From NCBI GenBank assembly GCA_002404155.1, contig DHJC01000057.1, positions 53,825 to 117,824 on the forward strand: a DNA stretch of 64,000 bases, given 5' to 3'. The position numbers were made by a program, and so were the translations under genes. This document shows positions 9,135 through 16,836 of the stretch, piece after piece; within the stretch, counting starts at the first letter, position 1, and each line of letters opens with the position of its first letter. Below the pieces are notes generated by a model, which saw nothing but the letters and a program-made list of their open reading frames with translations, was not told where the DNA came from and searched no databases. The DNA is from Chloroflexi bacterium UBA4730. Lineage in GTDB: Bacteria > Chloroflexota > Limnocylindria > P2-11E.

Positions 9135-9656
9135 ATGCCAGATATTGGCGCAATTTGGACCGGCTTCGTGAACAGCGCGATCGTGCAGCTGGCGGTGCGG
9201 TTCATCGGCCTGTACCTCTTCGTCCTGTACGTCGCGATGATCTTCTGGACCTACCGCGACGCGCAGAACCGCACGGAGAACCGCATCCTTCCGGTCCTCG
9301 CTACGTTGCTCGTCACGGTGGTGCCGGTCCTCGGCCTCTTCATCTACCTCATCGTCCGGCCGCGCGAGACGATCGGCGAGGCCTACGAGCGGCAGCTCGC
9401 CGAGGAGAGCCTCCTCGGGGAAGCCGAGCAGCGCATCGTCTGCCCAACGTGCCACGAGCGTGTGCAGGAGGACTACATCCTCTGCCCGACGTGCCGCACG
9501 CGCCTGAAGCGCGTCTGTCCGTCGTGCGCGAAGCTCATCCGCCCCGAGTGGAACATCTGCCCGTACTGCGCGAAGGACTTCGACGAGCGCGACTGGACCG
9601 TGCACACCGGCGGCAAGGCCGAGCCGGCCGTCGCGGAGAAGGCCTCCACCACCTAA
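9135..9656 (+). CDS. Membrane-anchored double zinc-ribbon protein
   Basis: 173-residue protein with two hydrophobic segments (about residues 13-38 and 52-75), then a cytosolic part with four CxxC pairs: CPTCHE, CPTCRT, CPSCAK and CPYCAK. These form two tandem zinc ribbons of the DZANK type. It begins 4 bases after the preceding stop, so the two genes are probably cotranscribed. Function is unknown; such proteins are common in Chloroflexota and Actinomycetota and may act as membrane scaffolds. Confidence 0.8.
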   Translation: MPDIGAIWTGFVNSAIVQLAVRFIGLYLFVLYVAMIFWTYRDAQNRTENRILPVLATLLVTVVPVLGLFIYLIVRPRETIGEAYERQLAEESLLGEAEQRIVCPTCHERVQEDYILCPTCRTRLKRVCPSCAKLIRPEWNICPYCAKDFDERDWTVHTGGKAEPAVAEKASTT

Positions 9657-9693
9657 CCAGTCACCATGGCGTAGGTCTGTCGTCCTTCCAGAT

Positions 9694-9742
9694 ACACAGA
9701 GTTGTGATATAACTCTGTGTAAGGCCAGGAGGAACACAGAGT
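9694..9742. promoter_or_regulatory. Palindromic operator and promoter of the Fic gene
   Basis: A perfect inverted repeat with 10-base arms, ACACAGAGTT at 9694-9703 and AACTCTGTGT at 9711-9720, is separated by 7 bases. It covers the TATAAC -10 candidate at 9708-9713. A third half-site ACACAGAGT at 9734-9742 follows the Shine-Dalgarno AGGAGG (9727-9732) and reaches the base before-last ahead of the ATG. A dimeric repressor here would block both RNA polymerase and perhaps ribosome access. The C-terminal winged helix of the Fic protein is the obvious candidate binder. Confidence 0.75.
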
Positions 9743-9743
9743 A

Positions 9744-10970
9744 ATGCCAGGCATCGAGAAGCGACGCTGGACCCCGCGCGAAGGTGCCTTCGGCGGGCGC
9801 GCGAGCCGCCGAAGCTTCGATTACGCCGCCTTCGTTCCCGACCGGATCGCCCAGCTCGATCTCGCGTTACCCGGCGATGTCGTCGCTGCGGTGACGGACG
9901 CCGAGGTCGCCGTGCGCGAGCTGAACGCGACATCCCCACGTCTTGGGGCCCTCGAAACCTTGGCTCGCCGGCTCCTTCGCGCGGAAGCGGTCGCATCGTC
10001 GCGGATCGAAGGGCTCGAAATGTCCCACCGCCGGTTGGAACGCGCGGCGTTCGCGCCCGAGGATGCCGATCGGCAAGCCAAGTTGGTCATGGGGAATGTG
10101 CGGGCGATGGAGGCCGCGATCGCGCTGGGCGCGGCGCGGCGACCCTTGACGTCGAGCGTCATCCTCGCGCTTCACCGTGAGCTCTTCGCCGGGACCGAGC
10201 TGGAGCGCATCGGCGGCCGTTTCCGCGATCGGCAGAACTGGATCGGCGAGTCCGACGAGTCGCCACGGAACGCGCAGTTCATCCCACCCAACGAGCTGCG
10301 GGTGCCCGATCTCATCACGGACCTCTGTGAGTTCGCAGGGCGCGATGACGTGCCTGCGATCGCCCAAGCGGCGATCGTGCATTCTCAATTCGAAACTATC
10401 CACCCCTTTGCCGATGGCAACGGCCGGATCGGCCGGTGCCTGATCCACGTCGTGCTCCGACAACGCGACATCGCGCCGACCTACGTGCCACCGATCAGCC
10501 TCGTGCTCGCGACCGATCAGAAGGCATACGTCCGTGGATTGAACGTGTTCCGTGAGTACACGGCCGACGCGATCGCCGCCTGGATCGGCGTTTTCGCCCA
10601 GGCGACGCGGACCGCGGGTCGCGAGGCAGTCTCGTTCGCTGACGGGATCGCGCAGCTGCAGTCACGCTGGCGGGAACGCGCTGGTATCGAGCGCAGCGGA
10701 ACGACGCCCGAAAAGATCATCTCCATCCTTCCCGGACGGCCGGTGCTCGACATCAAGGCCGCGGCTGAGCTGACTGGCGTGGTCTACGAGTCGGCCCGTA
10801 CCGCGATGGAACGGCTCGAGCGCGCGGGTGTGGTGCGCGAGATCGGCAGCCGGCGTCGCGATCGCGTCTTCGAGGCCCCCGACCTCTTCGAGCTGGTGAA
10901 TGGGTTCGAGCGACGCCTCGCCACGCCGGCGGGCGAACGCCGTTCGGTACGGCGGGTACCTGCCCGGTAG
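9744..10970 (+). CDS. Fic family protein with C-terminal winged helix, class II
   Basis: Fic proteins transfer AMP or related nucleotides from a nucleoside triphosphate to a protein hydroxyl. The active-site motif HPFADGNGRIGR starts at residue 220 and is complete. SSRIEG near residue 88 matches the inhibitory [S/T]xxxE[G/N] helix in its N-terminal (class II) position, so activity is probably auto-inhibited. Residues 320-390 (ISILPGRPVLDIKAAAELTG onward, with MERLERAGVVREIG) form a winged helix. A strong AGGAGG precedes the ATG at 9744. The operator upstream suggests autoregulation. Targets are unknown. Host housekeeping Fic or solitary toxin-like protein are both possible. Confidence 0.93.
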   Translation: MPGIEKRRWTPREGAFGGRASRRSFDYAAFVPDRIAQLDLALPGDVVAAVTDAEVAVRELNATSPRLGALETLARRLLRAEAVASSRIEGLEMSHRRLERAAFAPEDADRQAKLVMGNVRAMEAAIALGAARRPLTSSVILALHRELFAGTELERIGGRFRDRQNWIGESDESPRNAQFIPPNELRVPDLITDLCEFAGRDDVPAIAQAAIVHSQFETIHPFADGNGRIGRCLIHVVLRQRDIAPTYVPPISLVLATDQKAYVRGLNVFREYTADAIAAWIGVFAQATRTAGREAVSFADGIAQLQSRWRERAGIERSGTTPEKIISILPGRPVLDIKAAAELTGVVYESARTAMERLERAGVVREIGSRRRDRVFEAPDLFELVNGFERRLATPAGERRSVRRVPAR

Positions 10971-11010
10971 AGGTTCAGGCTTGGCAAGCCGCGTCCGGTA
11001 CCGAAGTGGG

Positions 11011-11694
11011 ATGCCCATCCGCGACTGGCCCGAGGCGATCCGTCCCCGCGAACGCCTGATCCGGGACGGGCCGCCCGCCCTCTCCGACGCGCAGCTGCTC
11101 GCGCTCGTCATCGGCTCCGGTACGAAGGCACGATCGGCGCTCGCGATGGCCGAGACCCTCCTCCATTCGATCGGCGGCATCGGGGGCCTCGCGCGTGCGG
11201 ATCTGACCGCCCTCGGCCTCGGCCAGGCGACCGCGGCCCGCATCGTCGCCGGATTGGAGCTCGGCCGGCGCGCCTTGGTGGCCGAGCGCGAGGGCGACGT
11301 CCTGGACACGCCGGCGGCGGCGGCGCGCGCGCTGGCGCCGCACCTCGCGCACCGGGACCGCGAGGCGCTCGTCGTCGTGCTCCTCACCCGGAAGCAGCGG
11401 CTCATCGCGGTCTGTCCTCTCTATCAGGGGAACGTCGCGGGCACCTCGGTCCGGATCGGCGAGCTGTTCACCGAGGCCCTCCGCCGGAACGCCGCCGGCA
11501 TCCTCCTCGGCCACAACCACCCGTCCGGTGACCCCGAGCCATCGGCCGACGACCTCCGCACCACTCGGGATGCCGTGGCCGCCGGACGGCTCCTTGGGGT
11601 ATCGGTCGTGGATCACGTGATCATCGGCGCGGGCCGCCACGTGAGCCTCCGGGAGCGCGGCGCCATGGCCGAGTCCGGATCGCGGAGCCTCTGA
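11011..11694 (+). CDS. radC: RadC family JAB-domain protein
   Basis: RadC/MPN-fold protein (227 aa). The N-terminal helix-hairpin-helix-like region includes RERLIRDGPPALSDAQLLALVIGSG, and the JAB metal site is LLGHNHPSGDPEPSADD, with His-x-His and Asp ligands. The ATG at 11011 gives the standard RadC beginning; upstream in-frame sequence overlaps the Fic gene and is unlike the family. The role in recombination proposed in older literature is not established. The family is often found beside mreBC, as it is here. Confidence 0.93.
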   Translation: MPIRDWPEAIRPRERLIRDGPPALSDAQLLALVIGSGTKARSALAMAETLLHSIGGIGGLARADLTALGLGQATAARIVAGLELGRRALVAEREGDVLDTPAAAARALAPHLAHRDREALVVVLLTRKQRLIAVCPLYQGNVAGTSVRIGELFTEALRRNAAGILLGHNHPSGDPEPSADDLRTTRDAVAAGRLLGVSVVDHVIIGAGRHVSLRERGAMAESGSRSL

Positions 11695-11891
11695 CGCGGT
11701 CGGACCGATCTCGGCGCCGGTTGCGGTCCGAGTCGACCCGGTCATGGACGTCCGACGTCCTGCACGGCGTCGATGTCCTCGCGGGTCATGTCGTCGATGA
11801 GGACCGGGGCGCACGCCGATGCCTTCGCCGACCACTCACCCCGAGCCGGGAAGCGAGCGTTTCGCGCGAAAGATGCGCGCGATCAGGGCTC

Positions 11892-11897
11892 TATCCT
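11892..11897 (+). promoter_or_regulatory. Candidate -10 for mreB
   Basis: TATCCT lies 41 bases before the TTG start of mreB in the 244-base interval after radC. The -35 is unclear. The rest of 11695-11938 shows no gene or RNA that I can recognise. Confidence 0.35.
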
Positions 11898-11938
11898 CAC
11901 CACACCACTCGCGCGTTTCTGGAAAGGGTGCGTCCATC

Positions 11939-12988
11939 TTGTTCGAATTCCTCTGGGGGCTCTTCTCCCGTGATGTCGGCATCGATCTCGGCACGGCCAA
12001 CACGCTCGTGCACGTGCGCGGGCGCGGCATCGTGATCAGCGAGCCCTCGGTCGTCGCGAAGGACACGAAGACCGGCGCCATCCTCGCGGTCGGCGCCGAG
12101 GCCAAGCGGATGCTCGGCCGCACCCCCCAGAACATCGCGGCCATCCGTCCGTTGAAGGATGGCGTGATCAGCGACTTCGACATCACTGAGTACATGCTCA
12201 AGCACTTCATCCACAAGGTGCATGACCGCATCGCGCTGTTCCCGCGGCCGCGGGTGATCATCGGCATCCCGTCGGGGGTGACCGAGGTGGAGAAGCGCGC
12301 GGTGCAGGAAGCGGCGATCAACGCGGGCGCGCGCTGGGCGCGGCTCGTCGAAGAGCCGATGGCCGCGGCGATCGGCGCGGGTCTTCCGGTCCAGGAGCCA
12401 AGCGGCTCGATGATCGTGGACATCGGGGGCGGCACGACCGAGGTCGCGGTCACCTCCCTCGGTGGCATCGTCGTCGCGCGATCGATCCGCATCGGTGGCG
12501 ACGAGATGGACGAGGACATCGTGTCGTACGCGCGCCGCGAGTTCAACCTGCTCATGGGCGAGCGGACCGCGGAGGACATCAAGATCGCGATCGGCTCTGC
12601 GTATCCGCTCGACGAAGAGGTGTCGACGTTCTTCCGCGGCCGGGATCTCCTCACGGGTCTGCCGCGCAGCATCGAGGTGACGAGCGCCCAGATCCGGGAG
12701 GCCATCGAGCCGTCGGTGCAGCAGATCGTCGATGCGGTGAAGGACACCATCGAGGAGACTCCGCCCGAGCTCGTGGCCGACATCATGGACCAGGGCATCT
12801 ACCTCGCCGGCGGCGGGGCCCTGCTGCGCGGCATGGACACGCGGATCTCCGAGGCCACCCAGATGGCCGTGCACATCGCCGATGACCCACTCACGTGCGT
12901 CGTGCGCGGGACCGGCATGGTCCTCGAGAACCTGGTGAAGTACGAGCGAAGCCTCGTGACCGAGACCTACGCGATCATGCCGCGCTGA
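11939..12988 (+). CDS. mreB: Rod shape-determining protein MreB
   Basis: Bacterial actin homologue that directs lateral wall synthesis. The TTG start gives MFEFLWGLFSRDVGIDLGTANTL after removal of the upstream run-in. GGAAAGGG at 11920-11927 is a Shine-Dalgarno about 11 bases away. Actin-fold motifs: DLGTANTLV (phosphate 1), MIVDIGGGTTEVAV (phosphate 2) and YLAGGGALLRGMD (adenosine). The N-terminal FEFLWG is the usual amphipathic membrane anchor. Length 349 aa is typical. The stop overlaps the mreC start as TGATG. Confidence 0.97.
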   Translation: MFEFLWGLFSRDVGIDLGTANTLVHVRGRGIVISEPSVVAKDTKTGAILAVGAEAKRMLGRTPQNIAAIRPLKDGVISDFDITEYMLKHFIHKVHDRIALFPRPRVIIGIPSGVTEVEKRAVQEAAINAGARWARLVEEPMAAAIGAGLPVQEPSGSMIVDIGGGTTEVAVTSLGGIVVARSIRIGGDEMDEDIVSYARREFNLLMGERTAEDIKIAIGSAYPLDEEVSTFFRGRDLLTGLPRSIEVTSAQIREAIEPSVQQIVDAVKDTIEETPPELVADIMDQGIYLAGGGALLRGMDTRISEATQMAVHIADDPLTCVVRGTGMVLENLVKYERSLVTETYAIMPR

Positions 12989-13839
12989 TGGCGGCGCTCG
13001 GGCGGACCCGCTCGCGCCGGACCAACAGCGTGCTGCGGCCGTTCGCGTTGCTCTTCGCGATCTCGCTGCTGCTCCTGGTGTTCCGCTCCGCGTCAGTCAT
13101 CGAAAGTGCGGCGACAATCGGCACCCAGGTGCTCGTCCCGGTACAGCGTGCGCTCGCCCAGGCCGGCGTGACGACGAGCCGCTTCTTCCAGGCCATCGGC
13201 GAGGTCGACAGCGTCCGCGCCGAGAACGCCGACCTCCGCGCGGCGAACGACCGGCTCACGCTCGAGAACGCTCGCCTCGCGGAGGCGGCGATCGCGGCGC
13301 AGCAGGGCGCGAAGCTCGAGGCCGCGCAGCGCGCGCTCCCGTACAAGACCGTCACCGCGCCGGTCATCGCGCGCGATCCGAGCGGCGTGCTGAAGACCAT
13401 CGTCATCGGCGCGGGCACCGACCAGGGCGTGCGCGTCGACGAGGTCGTGCTCTCCGAACAAGGGGTGGTCGGCAGGGTGAGCGAGGCCGGCTCGAACTAC
13501 GCGAAGGTGCTCCTCATCACCGACTCCGCGTCGAGCGTCTCGGCCCTCGTGCAGACGAACCGGGCGAGCGGCATCGTCCGCGGCCAGTACGGCGACACCC
13601 TTGTAATGGAGTGGATCCTCCAGAGCGACCCGGTGAAGCCTGGCGACGTCATCGTCACCGCCGGCCTCGGGCTGGGGACGGAGCTGCGCTCGCTCTATCC
13701 GAAGGGCCTCGTTATCGGGACGGTCGTCGACGTGACGAAGGCCGAGGTTTCGGCCTACCAGCGGGCGGTCGTCGCGCCGGCGGTGGATCTCCGCAAGCTC
13801 GAGAACGTGCTCGTCATCGTCACTGATCCTTCGAAATAG
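12988..13839 (+). CDS. mreC: Rod shape-determining protein MreC
   Basis: Bitopic scaffold of the elongasome, partner of MreB and PBP2. After a basic N-terminus (GRTRSRRTNS) comes one transmembrane segment, then a coiled coil at about residues 70-110 (SVRAENADLRAANDRLTLEN), then the double-barrel domain with GVVGRVSEAGSNYAKVLLIT and the VKPGDVIVTAGLG motif. The ATG overlaps the mreB stop by one base. No mreD, penicillin-binding protein or rodA follows; instead come a short tandem repeat and a secreted protease. Confidence 0.95.
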   Translation: MAALGRTRSRRTNSVLRPFALLFAISLLLLVFRSASVIESAATIGTQVLVPVQRALAQAGVTTSRFFQAIGEVDSVRAENADLRAANDRLTLENARLAEAAIAAQQGAKLEAAQRALPYKTVTAPVIARDPSGVLKTIVIGAGTDQGVRVDEVVLSEQGVVGRVSEAGSNYAKVLLITDSASSVSALVQTNRASGIVRGQYGDTLVMEWILQSDPVKPGDVIVTAGLGLGTELRSLYPKGLVIGTVVDVTKAEVSAYQRAVVAPAVDLRKLENVLVIVTDPSK

Positions 13840-13892
13840 CCGCAGGCGCTCTCAATAGCCGCAGGCGCGCTCAATAGCCCCCGGGCGCGCTC
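13835..13892 (+). repeat. Three-unit tandem repeat at the 3' end of mreC
   Basis: Units of 19, 19 and 20 bases, AATAGCCGCAGGCGCTCTC and two close variants, run from 13835 to 13892. The first unit contains the mreC TAG stop, and each later unit repeats the same TAG. The third unit differs by CC/GG changes. A partial fourth unit may start at 13893. Confidence 0.85.
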
Positions 13893-13977
13893 AGTACCGG
13901 CGTTCGGTCCCGATCGCACCCGGTTCCACACCCGCGGGGCATAACCCGCCACCTACCCTCACGTCATACCGAGTGAG

Positions 13978-16749
13978 ATGGGACAGGTAGCGCGCCTCGC
14001 CGCCGCATGGCTCGTGTGCGCTGCGCTCCTCCCGGGGCTTGGCCGGTCGGCCGATGCCCGAACGATGGAGCCCTCGGCGACCAGTCCGGTCAGCGCGGCG
14101 GCACCCGCGCGGATCTCCGGCGCCCCGCGGGCGCTTGTGCGGTTCGCGTCCTCAGCCTCCGCCGAGGATCGCGCGGCTGCGCTTGCCCGCGTGGGCGCGA
14201 TCTTCGATACCGAGCTCCCCGCGCTCAACGCGACGCGCGTCGCACTGCCGATCGACGCGAGCGACGCGACCGGCGACGCGAGCGGGTTCGCGGCGCTGCG
14301 CCTCTCACGCGACCCGGCGATCGTCTCGGTCCAGCTCGACGCGCGCGCGTCCGTCGGATTCACGCCGAACGACAGCCTGTTCAGCACCGACCCGTCGTTC
14401 GGCGTGGGGCAATGGGGACTGCGGGCCGCGCAGGTCGATAAGGCCTGGGATGTCGTGCGGGGATCTCCGACCGTGATCGTCGCCGTCGTCGACACCGGCG
14501 TCGACGCGAACCATCCCGATCTCACGGGCGCGACGCTCCCCGGCGCGACGTTCGTTTCGTCGCCCGATCCGTCATGCGCTCCCGGCTCAGAGCTCGACGA
14601 CAATGGCCACGGCACCCATGTCGCCGGGCTCATCGCGGCGAACGCGAATAACGGCACTGGCATCGCGGGCTCCGCGTTCGGAGTCCGCGTCCTTCCGATC
14701 AAGGCGCTCGACTGCACCGGCGCGGGGCTCCTCTCCGATGTCGCGCAGGGCATGACGTGGGCGACCGATCACGGGGCCCGCATCATCAACGTCTCGCTCG
14801 GCTCTGACTCGGACCTCTTCGTCCTCCACGACGCGATCCGCTACGCGCTCGCCCACAATGTCCTCGTCGTCGCGGCCGCAGGCAACTGCGGGGTCGCGTC
14901 GGTCCGCTGCGCGGGGATCAACGCGCCGCAGTATCCGGGCGCGTATCCGGAGAGTCTCGCGGTCGGGGCGACTGGTACCAGTGACCAGCACGCCAGCTTC
15001 AGCAATATCGACGCGTACGTCGGCATCTCCGCACCAGGGATGACGATCTGGAGCACCACGCCGACGTACCCGACGACGCTCTCGCGCGCGAATGAGAGCA
15101 CCCAGAACTACGCTGCGTTCAGCGGCACGTCGCAAGCCTCCCCACTCGTCGCCGCGATCGCGGCCCTCGTGCTCAGTGGCGAGCCCGGACTCACCGTCGC
15201 CCAGCTCACTGACCGGCTGCGAGGGGCCGCCGACGATCTCGGCGTCGCGGGGACGGATCCGGTCTTCGGCGCGGGCCGCGTGAATGCCCTTCGCGCCGTG
15301 ACCGCGACCCTCCGCTACGGCGCCTCCTACGACGTCTCGGCCCTACCCGCAAAAGGCACGATCGTCGCGCCGCTCACCGGGCAGGTCACGCTGACCAACA
15401 CGTCGAGCTTCGCGTGGAGCCCCGCCGGGTCGGTTCCCGTGCGACTCGCCTATCACTGGCTCGACCTCGCGAGGAACACGGTCGTTTGGGACGGCCAGCG
15501 CAGCGCGCTGCCCGCGGAGGTCCCGGTCGGCGGCAAGGTGACGGTCGCGGTCACGATCCCGACGCCCGCGAAGCCCGGCACGTACCTGCTCGAGCTCGAC
15601 CTCGTGCGCGAGGGCGTCTCGTGGTTCTCATCCGGCGGCGTCGCGATGGTGAATGTGAGCGTCATGGTCTCGAGCGGTCTCGCGGCGAGCTACGCGCCCA
15701 CCGCGAGCGCCCAGTCGACGTTCGTCCTCGGCCCGAACACGTTCACCGTGACGGTCAGCAACACCGGCACGGTCACGTGGCCCGCGGGCGGGACGACGCC
15801 GGTGCATCTCTCGTATCACTGGCTCGGCCCGACCGGACAGGTGGTCGTGTGGGACGGTAGCCGCGCGGCGCTGCCCGCCGACATCGCGCCCGGACAGAGC
15901 GCCGTGGTCGCGATCCCGGTGGCCTCGCCTCCGGCGGTGGGCCCGTACACCTTGCGGCTCGACCTGGTGCAGGAGGGCGTGACCTGGTTCTCGGCGCAGG
16001 GCGTGGCGCCGCGCGACTTGGCGATCAGTGTCACGACCGGCGTCGGCGCCACTTACGCATTCGCGTCTCCGACCACAGCGTTCCTCCCCGGCAGCCGGGT
16101 GCTCGTGCCGGTCACCATCACGAACACGGGTCTGCTCACGTGGACCGCCGGCGGTGCGAATCCGGTGCACGCGGCCGTGCACGTCTTCGACGCGGGCGAT
16201 CACCTCGTGCTCTGGGATGGTGAGCGCGCGCTGTTGCCGAACGACGTCGCCCCGGGCCAGAGCATCACGATCCCGGTCGCCATCGCCGTCCCGCTCGGAA
16301 CCGCAGCGGCGAACTACATCGTCCGGATGGACCTCGTGCGCGAGGGCATTGCGTGGTTCTCGACCGACGGCGTGACCCCCGCCACGGGCGGCATCACCGT
16401 GAGCCCCGATTACCGCGCGTCGGTCGCGACGAGCGCCACGACCGTCTCGCGGAGCGCGCCGAGCATCGCGGTCACGCTCACGAACACCAGCGCCGTCCCC
16501 TGGACCGCCGGTGGCGCCGCGCCGATCAACGTGAGCTCGCACTGGCTCGCCGCGGATGGCAGCGTGCTCCTTTGGGACGGTCCACGTGTTCCGCTCGGGC
16601 AGGCTGTTCCAGCGGGTGGCTCGCTCACGATCACCGTGCCGCTCGCGTCGCCGCCCGCGGGCGCGAGCGCCGTGGCGATCGATCTGGTGGCGGAGGGGTT
16701 GCGATGGTTCGGAAGTGGTTCCCTGCGACCGATAACGCTGGTACCGTGA
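13978..16749 (+). CDS. Secreted subtilisin-like (S8) protease with four NBR1-type Ig-like repeats
   Basis: Exported serine endopeptidase, 923 residues. A signal peptide (LAAAWLVCAALLPGLG) leads to a prodomain with an I9-like end, then the S8 domain. The triad is Asp172 in VVDTGVDANHPDL, His211 in NGHGTHVAG and Ser385 in SGTSQASP. From about residue 445 to the end, four ~118-residue repeats follow (15310-15665, 15676-16035, 16042-16406, 16411-16746). Each has a core like LTNTG-W, a SYHWL-like strand, a VWDG turn, and a closing LDLV-EGV-WFS. This matches the Ig-like domain of NBR1-type proteins. The same repeat occurs in the next two genes, which argues for a shared extracellular ligand. Confidence 0.93.
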   Translation: MGQVARLAAAWLVCAALLPGLGRSADARTMEPSATSPVSAAAPARISGAPRALVRFASSASAEDRAAALARVGAIFDTELPALNATRVALPIDASDATGDASGFAALRLSRDPAIVSVQLDARASVGFTPNDSLFSTDPSFGVGQWGLRAAQVDKAWDVVRGSPTVIVAVVDTGVDANHPDLTGATLPGATFVSSPDPSCAPGSELDDNGHGTHVAGLIAANANNGTGIAGSAFGVRVLPIKALDCTGAGLLSDVAQGMTWATDHGARIINVSLGSDSDLFVLHDAIRYALAHNVLVVAAAGNCGVASVRCAGINAPQYPGAYPESLAVGATGTSDQHASFSNIDAYVGISAPGMTIWSTTPTYPTTLSRANESTQNYAAFSGTSQASPLVAAIAALVLSGEPGLTVAQLTDRLRGAADDLGVAGTDPVFGAGRVNALRAVTATLRYGASYDVSALPAKGTIVAPLTGQVTLTNTSSFAWSPAGSVPVRLAYHWLDLARNTVVWDGQRSALPAEVPVGGKVTVAVTIPTPAKPGTYLLELDLVREGVSWFSSGGVAMVNVSVMVSSGLAASYAPTASAQSTFVLGPNTFTVTVSNTGTVTWPAGGTTPVHLSYHWLGPTGQVVVWDGSRAALPADIAPGQSAVVAIPVASPPAVGPYTLRLDLVQEGVTWFSAQGVAPRDLAISVTTGVGATYAFASPTTAFLPGSRVLVPVTITNTGLLTWTAGGANPVHAAVHVFDAGDHLVLWDGERALLPNDVAPGQSITIPVAIAVPLGTAAANYIVRMDLVREGIAWFSTDGVTPATGGITVSPDYRASVATSATTVSRSAPSIAVTLTNTSAVPWTAGGAAPINVSSHWLAADGSVLLWDGPRVPLGQAVPAGGSLTITVPLASPPAGASAVAIDLVAEGLRWFGSGSLRPITLVP

Positions 16750-16836
16750 GCCCCGTTGGCTGTTGAGGCTGCCAACACTTGTCCGCCACCCGTACAAGCC
16801 GGGGCTCGCTCGTTCGGTTCAGGAAGGGAAGTGCCG

